A stretch of DNA of 64,000 nt from Fervidibacter sp032160945 (GTDB lineage: Bacteria; Armatimonadota; Fervidibacteria; Fervidibacterales; Fervidibacteraceae). Below, piece after piece: positions 42,364-51,218 of the stretch. The translations under genes were made by a program, and so were the position numbers. The notes under the pieces are model-generated. The model did no database searches. It saw only the letters and a program-made list of their open reading frames with translations, and was not told the DNA's origin. The first letter of the stretch is position 1, and each line of letters opens with the position of its first letter. Location: assembly GCA_032160945.1 (NCBI GenBank), contig JAVHTL010000001.1; one strand, given 5' to 3'.

Positions 42364-43119
42364 CTATTGTGCGACCCAAGATTGCTGCACTTGAAGGATG
42401 GAACTCCAACGAGCGCTGCCATCAGCAAACAAGTAATTTGCACCACCAGCATGGCGCTGCCCTGAAGTTGGTGGCGAAGGTGGTTGGTTTGTCCAGCAAT
42501 CGTTGGGCAGCCCTTGCAACCAACAAGGCAAGGGGGTCGGGTCAACGCTGGGGCGATAAAGCCGCCACCCATTAAGTGGGGTTATTGTTGGGTTGTTTTC
42601 CGTCGGCGCTTCCATCAACGCTAACCGATTTTCGGGCTTGGGGATTCTCGTGCGGGAAATTCCGGCAAATCCAATTCGGCGAACCGATTGACTGACGAAA
42701 CAATTAGATCCAATTGCATCGTCATTATTTGCGTTGATAGCGTAACTGATTTGCAAACTTGGGACACTCAAGTCAAGCGCAGGGACATTAATGGGAGTTG
42801 GCGGGATACTGGGAACTCTTGGATGCGAACCGCAGGCGTAAATGATGGACGAACGAGTGTAAGGCAAAAGCAAGTGAGCGTAAATGACGGGAGCACCAAT
42901 GTTCACTGAAAGCCCGCAATCGTGCGACAGGACATTCACATCGTCGTAATCTTGGGCATACTCCGTTAGAGCCGTCCCGATTTGCTTCAAGTTTGTCAAG
43001 CAACTGTTTTGCCTCGCTTTCTCCCGCGCGACCGAAAAGACTGGAAACAACAACGCCATTAAAATCGCCATTATGGCGATGACGGTCAACATTTCCGTCA
43101 AGGTAAATCCTTGTCTCAT
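42364..43119 (-). CDS. DUF1559-type prepilin (type II secretion/pilin-like)
   Basis: 251 residues. A prepilin peptidase site, MRQG before FTLTEMLTVIAIMAILMALL, gives the conserved Phe1 and Glu5 of the mature pilin, with a hydrophobic N-terminal helix. The C-terminal DUF1559-like part contains HAGGANYLFADGSARW, the H-x9-DG-type motif of this family. Such proteins are abundant in Planctomycetes and Armatimonadota and probably form pseudopili or surface fibres. ATG 43119 with AGGAGG ahead is preferred to ATG 43140. Confidence 0.9.
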   Translation of the reverse strand: MRQGFTLTEMLTVIAIMAILMALLFPVFSVAREKARQNSCLTNLKQIGTALTEYAQDYDDVNVLSHDCGLSVNIGAPVIYAHLLLPYTRSSIIYACGSHPRVPSIPPTPINVPALDLSVPSLQISYAINANNDDAIGSNCFVSQSVRRIGFAGISRTRIPKPENRLALMEAPTENNPTITPLNGWRLYRPSVDPTPLPCWLQGLPNDCWTNQPPSPPTSGQRHAGGANYLFADGSARWSSILQVQQSWVAQ

Positions 43120-43314
43120 TTCGGTTCGCCTCCTTAGCAAGCGTCAATTCCATTATGCCAGAAAAATCGCTGAATGTGCACTAAATTCGCTGTGGGTTTG
43201 GGGTTAGGAGTTGTGCGTTCTTGAAGGCAAGGGCAGGTGCGCAAAAAAACCTTTGATGCTGTTTTGCAAGAGGCGTGGATGCTTCTAACTTTGGAGGCAG
43301 CCAAACATTTGCTG

Positions 43315-44583
43315 TTAGAAGAGCATTTTCTCTAACTGCTTCAAGTCTTCTAATGTATCAACGCTGATGCTGCGATAAGTTGTGACGACGACTTTTATGC
43401 GGGCGCCGTGTTCCAATGCTCTCAATTGCTCTAAGCCCTCGCTTCGTTCCAAATCTGTTGGAGACCATTGGGCAAACTGGATCAAAAATTCTCGCCGATA
43501 GGCATAAAGACCGATATGACGGAGCGGGCGAACGGGGGCATTTTCGGGAATGCTGAAACTTGGCGTCTCCGACATCTTGCCCTTTGGTCGGAAGAAGGGT
43601 AAAGGGGAGCGGGAGAAGTAGAGGGCAAAACTATCTCGGTCAACAACAACTTTAACGACATTCGGGTTCTTGTATTCATGCTCATCGGCAATTGGGGTTG
43701 CCAGCGTGGTCATTTTAAGCGTTGGGTCTGAAAAAAACGGTTGCACTGCTGCATCAACGGCTTCAGGCGCAATTAGCGGTTCGTCACCTTGAATGTTGAC
43801 GACAACATCGCAGTCAATTTGTCGGGCAACTTCGGCAATTCTGTCTGTTCCAGATGGGTGCTCAGGTGAAGTCATCACGCACTTGCCACCGAAACTTTCA
43901 ACGACCGATTTGACCCGCTCGTCGTCAGTAGCGACGATGACATCGCTGAGGGCTTTAGCCTGCTTTGCTCGTTCATAGACATGCTGAACAATTGGCTTGC
44001 CCCAAAGCAAAGCCAAAACTTTGCCAGGGAAGCGAACTGAAGCGTATCTGGCAGGAATGATGCCAACGATTGTTTTGACTGGCGAAACTGCTACACCTTT
44101 ACGAATGCGTTGAACCAAATCTGTTGAGGAGCGACCCTCAAATTTCGGTAGGATGACAACTTGACCTCCGTAGGAGCGAACCAAAGGTGCTTCAGGCAAA
44201 TCCGCTTCGGTGTAATCTCCTCCCTTGACATGGATGTCGGGCTTTATGGCTTCAATGAGGTGATGAGGGGTTAACTCGTCAAAGAAAACAACGAAATCAA
44301 CGAAAGCCAAACTCGCCAAAAGCAGTGCACGGTCATCCTGAGGCACAAAGGGTCGTTCCCTACCTTTGAGAGCACGAACCGAAGCATCGGAATTGAGACC
44401 GACGATAAGAACATCGCCCAAGGATTTAGCCTCAGCAAGGTAACTTGCATGCCCTGCATGGAGCAAGTCAAAGCAACCGTTGGTGAAAACGATTTTCTTG
44501 CCTTGCCTTTTTAACTCGTTGACGGTTGGTAGCAATTGCTCAAGGGGTTTGATTTTTGCCTTCAAAAATTTAATCCCGTCCAT
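43315..44583 (-). CDS. Fused heptose-1-phosphate adenylyltransferase / Kdo cytidylyltransferase
   Basis: 422 residues joining two LPS enzymes. Residues 1-165 are a cytidylyltransferase-fold domain with TNGCFDLLHAGH at 34-45 and LNSDASVRALKG, as in HldE-C/RfaE2, which makes ADP-heptose. Residues 170-422 are KdsB: IIPARYASVRFPGK at about 175-188, QGDEPLI, and a C-terminal DLERSEGLEQLRALEHG; this activates Kdo as CMP-Kdo. A short linker (KGVAVSP) joins them. Both steps feed the inner core of lipopolysaccharide, so the organism probably has an outer membrane with LPS. The two are separate proteins in well-studied bacteria. The stop is 6 bp from def on the minus strand. Confidence 0.9.
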   Translation of the reverse strand: MDGIKFLKAKIKPLEQLLPTVNELKRQGKKIVFTNGCFDLLHAGHASYLAEAKSLGDVLIVGLNSDASVRALKGRERPFVPQDDRALLLASLAFVDFVVFFDELTPHHLIEAIKPDIHVKGGDYTEADLPEAPLVRSYGGQVVILPKFEGRSSTDLVQRIRKGVAVSPVKTIVGIIPARYASVRFPGKVLALLWGKPIVQHVYERAKQAKALSDVIVATDDERVKSVVESFGGKCVMTSPEHPSGTDRIAEVARQIDCDVVVNIQGDEPLIAPEAVDAAVQPFFSDPTLKMTTLATPIADEHEYKNPNVVKVVVDRDSFALYFSRSPLPFFRPKGKMSETPSFSIPENAPVRPLRHIGLYAYRREFLIQFAQWSPTDLERSEGLEQLRALEHGARIKVVVTTYRSISVDTLEDLKQLEKMLF

Positions 44584-44589
44584 TTCCCT

Positions 44590-45150
44590 TCACCTTCGCA
44601 CAGGCACTTTGCGCTTTTGGAATGCCTCAATGATGGCGGATTTGGTTGTCGGGATAAGTTTTGTTCTCTCCTTGCCATCCTCGTCCAACTCCGTTGTGAC
44701 CCAGAAAAGTTCATCACTTCTGTCAATGATGAGGATGCCATCAAGGTGGTCAATTTCGTGCTGAAAAATTCTTGCCAGCCAACCTTCTGGTTCAAGGACA
44801 ATTGGGTTGCCGTTGCGGTCAATGCCCTTAAGGCGAATTTTCAAATGCCTGTTAACCTCCGCTCGGACTCTGGGTATGGACAGGCAACCTTCTGAACCTT
44901 TGACCAATTCACTGCTTTGCCATTCAATGACTGGGTTGATGACAGCAAAAGTTTCCCCTTCCCATCTGGCAACAAAAATTCGCTTTAGGACGGCAACTTG
45001 AGGCGCAGCCAATCCGACGCCCTCATTTTCCTCCATCGTCTCAAACATATCGTCAATCAAGCGCATTTCCGCTTTTGTGATTTTGCTCACTGGATGAGAT
45101 TTCTGGCGCAAAATTGGATTGCCAAGTGTCAAAATTTTGCGACTTGCCAT
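44590..45150 (-). CDS. def: Peptide deformylase
   Basis: 186 residues. All three metal-site motifs are present: GVGLAAPQ at 44-51, EGCLS at 87-91 (Cys ligand) and HEIDH at 131-135. It removes the formyl group from nascent proteins. Start ATG 45150 fits the family; a longer frame to 45393 is not needed and would cross the divergent fmt gene. It is divergent from fmt, with a perfect palindrome between the two, and upstream of the LPS fusion gene with only 6 bp between. Confidence 0.95.
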   Translation of the reverse strand: MASRKILTLGNPILRQKSHPVSKITKAEMRLIDDMFETMEENEGVGLAAPQVAVLKRIFVARWEGETFAVINPVIEWQSSELVKGSEGCLSIPRVRAEVNRHLKIRLKGIDRNGNPIVLEPEGWLARIFQHEIDHLDGILIIDRSDELFWVTTELDEDGKERTKLIPTTKSAIIEAFQKRKVPVRR

Positions 45151-45160
45151 TTTCACCACC

Positions 45161-45174
45161 GCCAAAATTTTGGC
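45161..45174. promoter_or_regulatory. Perfect 14-bp palindrome in the def/fmt divergent region
   Basis: GCCAAAATTTTGGC lies centrally in the 60 bp between the divergent starts. It could be an operator for both genes; its reader is unknown. Confidence 0.4.
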
Positions 45175-45210
45175 ATAGGCGAAACTTAAAGTTACGAAGG
45201 TGATGGGTAG

Positions 45211-46140
45211 ATGAGGCTCATCTTCTTCGGGACACCCAATTTTGCCGTCCCTTCTTTGAGGGCAATAGTGGAAAAGGGGCATGAGGTTGCCCTCGTCGTG
45301 ACTCAACCTGACAAACCTGCTGGACGAGGTTTGAAACTTACCCTTCCCCCCGTCAAACTTGAAGCCCAAAAATTGGGCTTGAGAGTTTTTCAACCTGAAA
45401 AATTGAACGAGCCAGAGACCCTAAAAGTCATTGCCGAAGTTCATTCAGAAGTTTTGGTCGTTGTCGCTTACGGTCGGATTTTGAAGGAGCAGTATCTTGC
45501 CTTGCCACCAAAAGGCTGCATCAATGTCCATCCTTCCCTTTTGCCCAAGTATCGTGGACCTGCTCCCATTCAACATGCGATTTTGAATGGCGACCAAATC
45601 ACTGGAGTCACCACTATGTTCATGGACGCTGGAATGGACACTGGTGACATCATTTTGCAGTGGGAAGTTCCTATTGACCCTGACGACACTTTTGGAACAT
45701 TGAGCCAGAAATTGTCGGAAGTCGCATCTGAACTGCTCATTGAGACTTTAGACTTGATTGAGCGAGGTGAAGCACCACGCATCCCTCAAGACCACTCGCA
45801 AGCAACTTATGCCCCGATTTTGCCACCAGAAATTGCTCATCTTGACTTCTCACAACCTGCAGTCAAACTCCGAAACATCATTCGTGCTTTGAACCCAGAC
45901 CCTTGCGCTTTCGCTTTCTTCAGGGGCAAGCGGGTGAAGTTCTGGATGGTTCAATCGGTTGAAGAGAAAACTCAAGAGACACCAGGGAGAATCGTCGCTG
46001 TTGAAAAAAACAAACTGCTCATCGCTACTGGCGACGGTTTACTGATGCCCACAGAGTTGCAAACTGAGGGCAAAAAGCCTCTGCCCATTAGCGAGTGGTT
46101 GAAAGGGACGCAACCGCAAGTTGGAGAGCAATTTTCATAA
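45211..46140 (+). CDS. fmt: Methionyl-tRNA formyltransferase
   Basis: 309 residues. The N-terminal formyltransferase domain has FFGTPNFAVPSLRA, VAYGRILKEQYLALPP, the catalytic loop INVHPSLLPKYRGPAPIQ and the Asp in MDAGMDTGD. The C-terminal OB-like tRNA-binding domain follows from about residue 205. It formylates initiator Met-tRNA, the partner step to deformylase, whose gene is divergent next to it. GAAGGTGATGGG precedes the ATG. Confidence 0.95.
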   Translation: MRLIFFGTPNFAVPSLRAIVEKGHEVALVVTQPDKPAGRGLKLTLPPVKLEAQKLGLRVFQPEKLNEPETLKVIAEVHSEVLVVVAYGRILKEQYLALPPKGCINVHPSLLPKYRGPAPIQHAILNGDQITGVTTMFMDAGMDTGDIILQWEVPIDPDDTFGTLSQKLSEVASELLIETLDLIERGEAPRIPQDHSQATYAPILPPEIAHLDFSQPAVKLRNIIRALNPDPCAFAFFRGKRVKFWMVQSVEEKTQETPGRIVAVEKNKLLIATGDGLLMPTELQTEGKKPLPISEWLKGTQPQVGEQFS

Positions 46141-46142
46141 GG

Positions 46143-46171
46143 TTGACGAAACGAAGCGGATGTGTTATGCC
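46143..46171 (+). promoter_or_regulatory. Possible promoter for nuoN
   Basis: TTGACG at 46143-46148, 17-bp spacer, TATGCC at 46166-46171 preceded by TGT (extended -10). It falls 47 bp before the nuoN start. Confidence 0.4.
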
Positions 46172-46217
46172 TTTAGAGGTCAAAGCCAAAAATAGACGGT
46201 GAGGAGGATAAGGAGCG

Positions 46218-47666
46218 ATGATAGAAGTCGTCCTATCAGCCATCAGGACAGAAGCGGTTTTAGCGGTTTGGTCTCTCATCTTGTTGCTTTTGTGTGCCGC
46301 TTCAAAAGGTCATGCCAAAGAGAGTGTCTTCAAGTTAACGGTCACTGGATTTTTAATTGCCTTTGCCGTCACCATCTTCTCTTGGAACTACACAGCGGAA
46401 GCAACCCTTGATGGCACAGTCGTGCTCAGCCTTGACAGATTTGCCATCTCTTTCCACTTCATCATTCTCGTTGGTGCTATTTTGTCTTTGAGTTCTTCGT
46501 GGGAATACTTGCAGGACAGGAAACTGCTGAGGCGCATCGGCGAGTATTGCGTTTTGCTGCTTCTTGCCTGCACCGGTGCAATGTTACTGATAGGCGCTAA
46601 CGATTTGGTTGTGCTTTTCCTTTCCATTGACACTTTGTCTTTGGCTCTCTATGTGCTGACGGGATATGCCTCTGACCAACCTTACCCAACTGAAGCAGCA
46701 CTGAAATACTTGCTTTTGGGGGCGATGGCTTCGGCATTTCTCATTTACGGCATCGCTTTCATTTACGGAGCCACAGGCACAACCAACTTGTTAGTTTTGA
46801 GGGAAATCCACACCCCTCAACAACTTTTGCTTTTTGTTGGATTGTGTTTGCTGATAGTGGGTTTGGCGTTCAAAATTGCCCTCGTCCCGTTTCATCAGTG
46901 GGCTCCTGATGTTTATGACGGCGCTTTGACGCCACTTGCCGCATTCATGGCGACAGCGCCTAAGGTCGCTTTGATAGCAGTGCTTTTTCGTGTCATGGAG
47001 TTGGGCTTTGCCTCACCGCAAATTAAACCTATTTGGGCTTTGGCTTTGAGCGTCCTTTCAGTTCTGACGATGACAGTCGGAAATCTGGCGGCTTTGCAAC
47101 AGCAAAACATCAAGAGAATGCTGGCTTATTCCTCAATTGCCCACGCAGGTTACATGGTCATGGCTGTTTTGGCTCTAAATGCTTCGGGCATGGCTGCTTT
47201 GGTGTTTTACGGCTTAGCATACACATTCATGACGATTGGCGCTTTCATGGTGACTCAAGTTGTTGAGAAAGAGAACGGTGCGCCAGCAATTTTGGACGAG
47301 TGGGCTGGTCTCGCTCACAAATACCCTGCTCTCGGTTGGGCAATGGTCATCTTCATGGCGGGATTGACGGGAATCCCCTTCACGGCAGGTTTTTGGGCTA
47401 AGTTTGTAACTTTCAAAGCAGCGCTGGAAGCAGGTTATTTGTGGCTTGTCATTGCTGCAGTTTTGAACAGCGTCGTTTCGGCATTTTACTACCTGCGGGT
47501 TGCAATGGTCATGTTCGCTCAAACCCCCACACCTCAAACAAGACCTGTTGCACCTTGGAGAACTGTCAGTTGGGTGATTGGCATTTGCGCTTTGGCTGTC
47601 CTTTTGCTTGGCGTGATGCCAACGAATTTGTTCAAATTGGGCGAAATAGTTTCGCTATCACCTTAG
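46218..47666 (+). CDS. nuoN: NADH-quinone oxidoreductase subunit N
   Basis: 482 residues with about 14 membrane helices. Matches the NuoN/antiporter-like family through LFLSIDTLSLALYVLTGYA, AALKYLLLGAMASAFLIYG, FKIALVPFHQWAPDVYDGA (proton-channel Lys and His), QQQNIKRMLAYSSIAHAGYM and GIPFTAGFWAKF. It translocates protons as part of Complex I. In most genomes nuoN ends a nuo operon; here neither side holds another nuo gene. GAGGAGGATAAGGAG precedes the ATG, and a possible extended -10 promoter lies just upstream. Confidence 0.93.
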   Translation: MIEVVLSAIRTEAVLAVWSLILLLLCAASKGHAKESVFKLTVTGFLIAFAVTIFSWNYTAEATLDGTVVLSLDRFAISFHFIILVGAILSLSSSWEYLQDRKLLRRIGEYCVLLLLACTGAMLLIGANDLVVLFLSIDTLSLALYVLTGYASDQPYPTEAALKYLLLGAMASAFLIYGIAFIYGATGTTNLLVLREIHTPQQLLLFVGLCLLIVGLAFKIALVPFHQWAPDVYDGALTPLAAFMATAPKVALIAVLFRVMELGFASPQIKPIWALALSVLSVLTMTVGNLAALQQQNIKRMLAYSSIAHAGYMVMAVLALNASGMAALVFYGLAYTFMTIGAFMVTQVVEKENGAPAILDEWAGLAHKYPALGWAMVIFMAGLTGIPFTAGFWAKFVTFKAALEAGYLWLVIAAVLNSVVSAFYYLRVAMVMFAQTPTPQTRPVAPWRTVSWVIGICALAVLLLGVMPTNLFKLGEIVSLSP

Positions 47667-47695
47667 TTGACAGATAGCACCTAACGCCTTACAAT
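47667..47695 (+). promoter_or_regulatory. Strong sigma-70-type promoter after nuoN
   Basis: TTGACA at 47667-47672, exactly 17 bp, TACAAT at 47690-47695. It starts on the base after the nuoN stop and drives the gene at 47733. Match to the consensus is 11 of 12. Confidence 0.7.
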
Positions 47696-47732
47696 TCTTT
47701 GTGAACCAAAAGATAAGGAGGCATGATGAAAG

Positions 47733-49190
47733 ATGGCGAAATGGTTAAGTTGGACTATTATCGCTGCTTTGGCTTTAGCGGGTTTGGTCATGTTGTCAGG
47801 TCAGGAACCAGAGGAAGTGAAGTCAGGTGTCTACATTTGCTCGGCTGTTGAAAGTCCGAATAAACTTCAAGTTAAAGAGATTGGGAGCGTCAGGCTTATT
47901 GGTGTCCAGATTGTTGAGGGAACGGCTGAAGCGACGAAGGCAATTGAGTTGATGAAGAAACTGGTTGAAGGCAAATTGGTGCAGATAAATGTTTGTCCGA
48001 ACCAACCGAAAGATGAGCAGGGTAATGTTCGTGCAGAAGTCTTTTACGCAGAGAGGGGACAATGGGTCAGTTTGAACAGGCGACTTATCCGTGAAGGTCT
48101 GGCTAAATTGTCTCCAGAACCAAACTGCCACATTGATTTTACGAAATGGCAACCGTCACCAGCAAAAGTTCGTCCCTCAAAACCAACTAAAGGCAAACTG
48201 GTTCAAAAGAGGGAACAAATTGCTGCTGCTCCTCCCTCCCTGCAAGCAGTTCCAAGAGTCTACCGTGAAGTGCCGAAGCCTAAGCCCATCATGACCAAAA
48301 AATCCTTTGAAGACCTTGCATTGAGAACTATGGCTGTCCCCATTGCTTTCCGAGAACCATTGATTTCAGCAGAGCAGCGCGTAGTTCAAACCTCTACAAA
48401 CCTTAATGCGTGGCGTGAAACTCGTTGGCGCATTGACACTTTGCAACAGGCTTTATTACCAGTCGCAGCGAAAGTTTATCTTACGCCTTGGCGGTTCTCT
48501 CAGTTAGTTTTGAGAGGGCAACCTTCACCTCTTGTTGCAGGCGAAATCAATCCAGTTCTTGCCCCAGTTGGTGGCGAACCTTTTCCGCAACGAATTATTC
48601 GTTTGGGCTTGAAAAACCGAAAAGAAACTTTAGCAGAGTTGCTCAATTGGTTCCCTGACATCAGGCAGCAGTTGCTTCAAAGGTTGAGGAGTTTAGGCGC
48701 CCAGTTAGTTGGCGGAACCACTATTGCAGCAGCAACTCCCGGACCGATAACGGGCGGACCTGGAGCGCCTATGGGTCCGATGGGTGGACCGAGTATGGGC
48801 GGTCTAGGGGCGATGGGAGGTCACGGTCCTGCCCCAATTGGTGGTCCAGAACTTGGTGGTCCTGAATTAGCAGGTGGACCAATGGGAATGCCAATGATGG
48901 GAGCACCTATGATGGGCGGACCAGGAGTAGCCCCTGCAGGTGCTGCTCCTGCTGGAGGCGGTGCAGTTAGTAACTTCTACCGATACTTAGAATTGGCAAG
49001 GAACGGAATGATTGACCCTGAGTTTGCTGCCATTTGTGTTCTTTCACTGGAAGCATACCGAGAACAAGTTGATGAGCAAATTCGTTTGGCTACTGCCGAA
49101 TATCAGCGTGCCCGTGAGGAATGGGCTGAGTTGAAGGAAATCATTGTGGGAGAACTGAAGAAACTGGCAGCGACACCGCTGCGAAAGTGA
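47733..49190 (+). CDS. Envelope protein with nuclease-like OB domain and Gly/Pro/Met-rich stretch
   Basis: 485 residues with an N-terminal signal or anchor (LSWTIIAALALAGLVML). Residues about 30-130 resemble the staphylococcal-nuclease-like OB fold (VRLIGVQIVEGT, VNRRLIREGLAKL-like pattern), but the catalytic Arg/Glu set is not evident. A low-complexity tract (about 330-410) is rich in Gly, Pro, Met and Ala (GGPMGMPMMGAPMMGG), followed by a short helical C-terminus. It may bind nucleic acid or serve as a structural or matrix protein. TAAGGAGG lies 12 bp before ATG 47733. Confidence 0.55.
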   Translation: MAKWLSWTIIAALALAGLVMLSGQEPEEVKSGVYICSAVESPNKLQVKEIGSVRLIGVQIVEGTAEATKAIELMKKLVEGKLVQINVCPNQPKDEQGNVRAEVFYAERGQWVSLNRRLIREGLAKLSPEPNCHIDFTKWQPSPAKVRPSKPTKGKLVQKREQIAAAPPSLQAVPRVYREVPKPKPIMTKKSFEDLALRTMAVPIAFREPLISAEQRVVQTSTNLNAWRETRWRIDTLQQALLPVAAKVYLTPWRFSQLVLRGQPSPLVAGEINPVLAPVGGEPFPQRIIRLGLKNRKETLAELLNWFPDIRQQLLQRLRSLGAQLVGGTTIAAATPGPITGGPGAPMGPMGGPSMGGLGAMGGHGPAPIGGPELGGPELAGGPMGMPMMGAPMMGGPGVAPAGAAPAGGGAVSNFYRYLELARNGMIDPEFAAICVLSLEAYREQVDEQIRLATAEYQRAREEWAELKEIIVGELKKLAATPLRK

Positions 49191-49281
49191 CATAATCTTT
49201 GCCTTGCTACTCAAAAACTTGCACCTAATCAATCCTTCAAAAATGCTTGTGACCAAACAACGCAAGGGGTGAATGAATCTC

Positions 49282-49620
49282 ATGGCGTTAACTAAAGAGG
49301 AAAAGGCTGAAATTATCAAACGCTGGCAGCGCAACCCAAACGATACGGGTTCACCCGAAGTTCAAATTTCAATCCTGACCGAGCAGATTTTCAGGCTGGC
49401 GGAGCACTTACGCCGACACAAAAAGGATAAACACTCTCGGCGTGGTTTGCTCTTGCTTCATGGCAAGCGCCGAAGGTTACTTCGCTATTTGGCACGAACA
49501 AATGTCACTCGCTACAAGGAAGTTATTGAAGCACTGGGTATCCGAGACATTTTCGGCATTCTTCGTGCCACCAAAGCAGCAGAACAATCTCAAGAGAATG
49601 CTCAAGGCAATAATGCGTAG
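49282..49620 (+). CDS. rpsO: 30S ribosomal protein S15
   Basis: 112 residues including a short C-terminal extension. The sequence TGSPEVQISILTEQI, HLRRHKKDKHSRRGLLLL and RRRLLRYL is the S15 signature that contacts 16S rRNA. It binds early in small-subunit assembly. ATG 49282 gives the standard N-terminus; an ATG at 49273 is too close to the ribosome site. Two Uma2 genes follow before pnp. Confidence 0.95.
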   Translation: MALTKEEKAEIIKRWQRNPNDTGSPEVQISILTEQIFRLAEHLRRHKKDKHSRRGLLLLHGKRRRLLRYLARTNVTRYKEVIEALGIRDIFGILRATKAAEQSQENAQGNNA

Positions 49621-49662
49621 AATTTCACCTCTCTTGAATCTGTTGGTAAGGGTGAACAAGAA

Positions 49663-50412
49663 ATGGGCGTGAAAGTTGAAGCCGAGAGAGAGATAGTTTA
49701 TCCAGAAAGCGATGGTAAGCCTATGGCTGACAACACTTTGCAAGCACGCTACATCGTTTACATTTACGATGCTTTAGAAGGTTTGTTTCGCGATAACCCT
49801 AATGTTTTTGTTGCTGCCGACTTACTCTGGTATCCCGTTGAAGGCGAACCAAATATTCGGGTTGCGCCCGATGTCATGGTTGCTTTTGGTCGTCCTAAGG
49901 GTGACCGCAGGTCTTACCTGCAATGGCGGGAAGAAGACATTCCGCCACAAGTGGTGTTTGAAGTTTGGTCTCCATCCAACACTTTGCGAGATTTCGTTGA
50001 CAAATTGAACTTCTACGAGCGTTACGGTGTTGAAGAGTTCTACCTCTACGACCCAGATGTTGGTAGGTTTGAAGGTTGGATTCGTCAAGGCGATAAATTA
50101 GTGCCAATTGAGAACACTCAAGGCTGGAGCAGTCCAAGATTGGGCATCAAGTTCATTTTGGAAGGTAAAGATTTGGTTCTTTATTCCGCCAGCAGCGAAC
50201 GAATCTTGACTTACCCCGAACTTAGACGGCAACTTATGGAATTGCGAAATCAATTTGAATTAGAGCGTCAAAGAGCAGAACAAGAGCGACAGCGCGCAGA
50301 GCAAGAAAGGCAAAGAGCAGAACAAGAGCGAAAAAGAGCAGAACAGGAAAGACAGCGCGCTGAGAGATTGGCTCAAAGGCTTCGTGAACTTGGGATTGAG
50401 CCTGAGGAATGA
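49663..50412 (+). CDS. Uma2-family protein with coiled-coil tail, copy 1
   Basis: 249 residues. Core motifs are VRVAPDVMVAFG-like (IRVAPDVMVAFG), VVFEVWSPSNT and FYLYDPDVGRFEGWI. Residues 195-240 form a charged coiled coil built of the 7-residue unit QRAEQER (five times, 21 bp each). Structure is a PD-(D/E)xK nuclease-like fold; role is unknown. It starts 43 bp after rpsO, with GGTGAACAAGAA as ribosome site, and is nearly identical to the next gene over its first 95 bp. Confidence 0.85.
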   Translation: MGVKVEAEREIVYPESDGKPMADNTLQARYIVYIYDALEGLFRDNPNVFVAADLLWYPVEGEPNIRVAPDVMVAFGRPKGDRRSYLQWREEDIPPQVVFEVWSPSNTLRDFVDKLNFYERYGVEEFYLYDPDVGRFEGWIRQGDKLVPIENTQGWSSPRLGIKFILEGKDLVLYSASSERILTYPELRRQLMELRNQFELERQRAEQERQRAEQERQRAEQERKRAEQERQRAERLAQRLRELGIEPEE

Positions 50413-50452
50413 GCAGCGAATTTCCTTTGTTTGTCCAAAGGGTGAACAAGAA

Positions 50453-51160
50453 ATGGGCGTGAAAGTTGAAGCCGAGAGAGAGATAGTTTATCCAGAAAGC
50501 GATGGTAAGCCTATGGCTGATAACACTTTGCAGGCTCACTACATCGTCTACCTTTTTGACAACCTGAAAGCACTTTTCAGCAACGACCCTAATGTTTTAG
50601 TTGCAGCGGATTTGCTTTGGTATCCCGTTGAAGGTGAACCAAGTATTTGCACTGCACCTGATGTCATGGTTGTTTTTGGGAGACCGAAAGGGCACAGGCG
50701 TTCTTATTTGCAATGGCAAGAGGGAAACATTGCACCTCAAGTTGTTTTTGAAGTTTGGTCGCCTTCAAATTCCGTTCGTGATTTCCTTGACAAATTGAAT
50801 TTCTACGAACGCTTCGGTGTTGAGGAGTTTTACTTCTATGACCCAGACAAGGGAGAGTTATTGGGTTGGGTGAGGAAAGGGGAGGAACTTGTGCCCGTTG
50901 AGAGAATGGATGGATGGGTCAGCCCGAGACTGGGCACCAAATTCACATTGCAAGGAAAGGATTTGGTTGTCTACTACCCTGACGGTGAACCTTTCGCAAC
51001 TTATGAGAAACTGAGAGAACAGTGGCTAAGGGAAAGACAGCGCGCTGATATGGAAAGGCAGCGTGCCGAGAAAGAACGACAGCGTGCCGAAAGAGAACGA
51101 CAGCGTGCTGAGCGTTTGGCTCAAAGGCTTCGTGAACTTGGGATTGAGCCTGAGGAATAA
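50453..51160 (+). CDS. Uma2-family protein with coiled-coil tail, copy 2
   Basis: 235 residues, paralogue of the preceding gene. The first 30 residues (MGVKVEAEREIVYPESDGKP) and the last 25 (ending RLRELGIEPEE) are the same as copy 1 even at DNA level, while the middle has diverged. Motifs: TAPDVMVVFG, VVFEVWSPSNS, FYFYDPDKGELLGW; the coiled coil has fewer QRA units. ATG 50453 is used; an in-frame ATG at 50384 lies in copy 1's tail. The next gene, pnp, starts 58 bp on. Confidence 0.87.
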   Translation: MGVKVEAEREIVYPESDGKPMADNTLQAHYIVYLFDNLKALFSNDPNVLVAADLLWYPVEGEPSICTAPDVMVVFGRPKGHRRSYLQWQEGNIAPQVVFEVWSPSNSVRDFLDKLNFYERFGVEEFYFYDPDKGELLGWVRKGEELVPVERMDGWVSPRLGTKFTLQGKDLVVYYPDGEPFATYEKLREQWLRERQRADMERQRAEKERQRAERERQRAERLAQRLRELGIEPEE

Positions 51161-51218
51161 CAGCATTGGTCGTTGAAAAACTGTAATCATCCCTTTCAAA
51201 AATGGAGGCGGTTTAACT

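Noticed and set aside
41886..42575. 229-residue plus-strand open frame
   Set aside because: It is a shadow of the minus-strand pdxA remnant, the second remnant and the start of the prepilin gene; no family features.
43194..43214. Another heptad run, GGGTTTG-GGGTTAG-GAGTTGT
   Set aside because: Only three loose units in an intergenic region; could be chance.
45151..45393. 81-residue extension of peptide deformylase
   Set aside because: It runs across the start of the divergent fmt gene and adds nothing to the fold.
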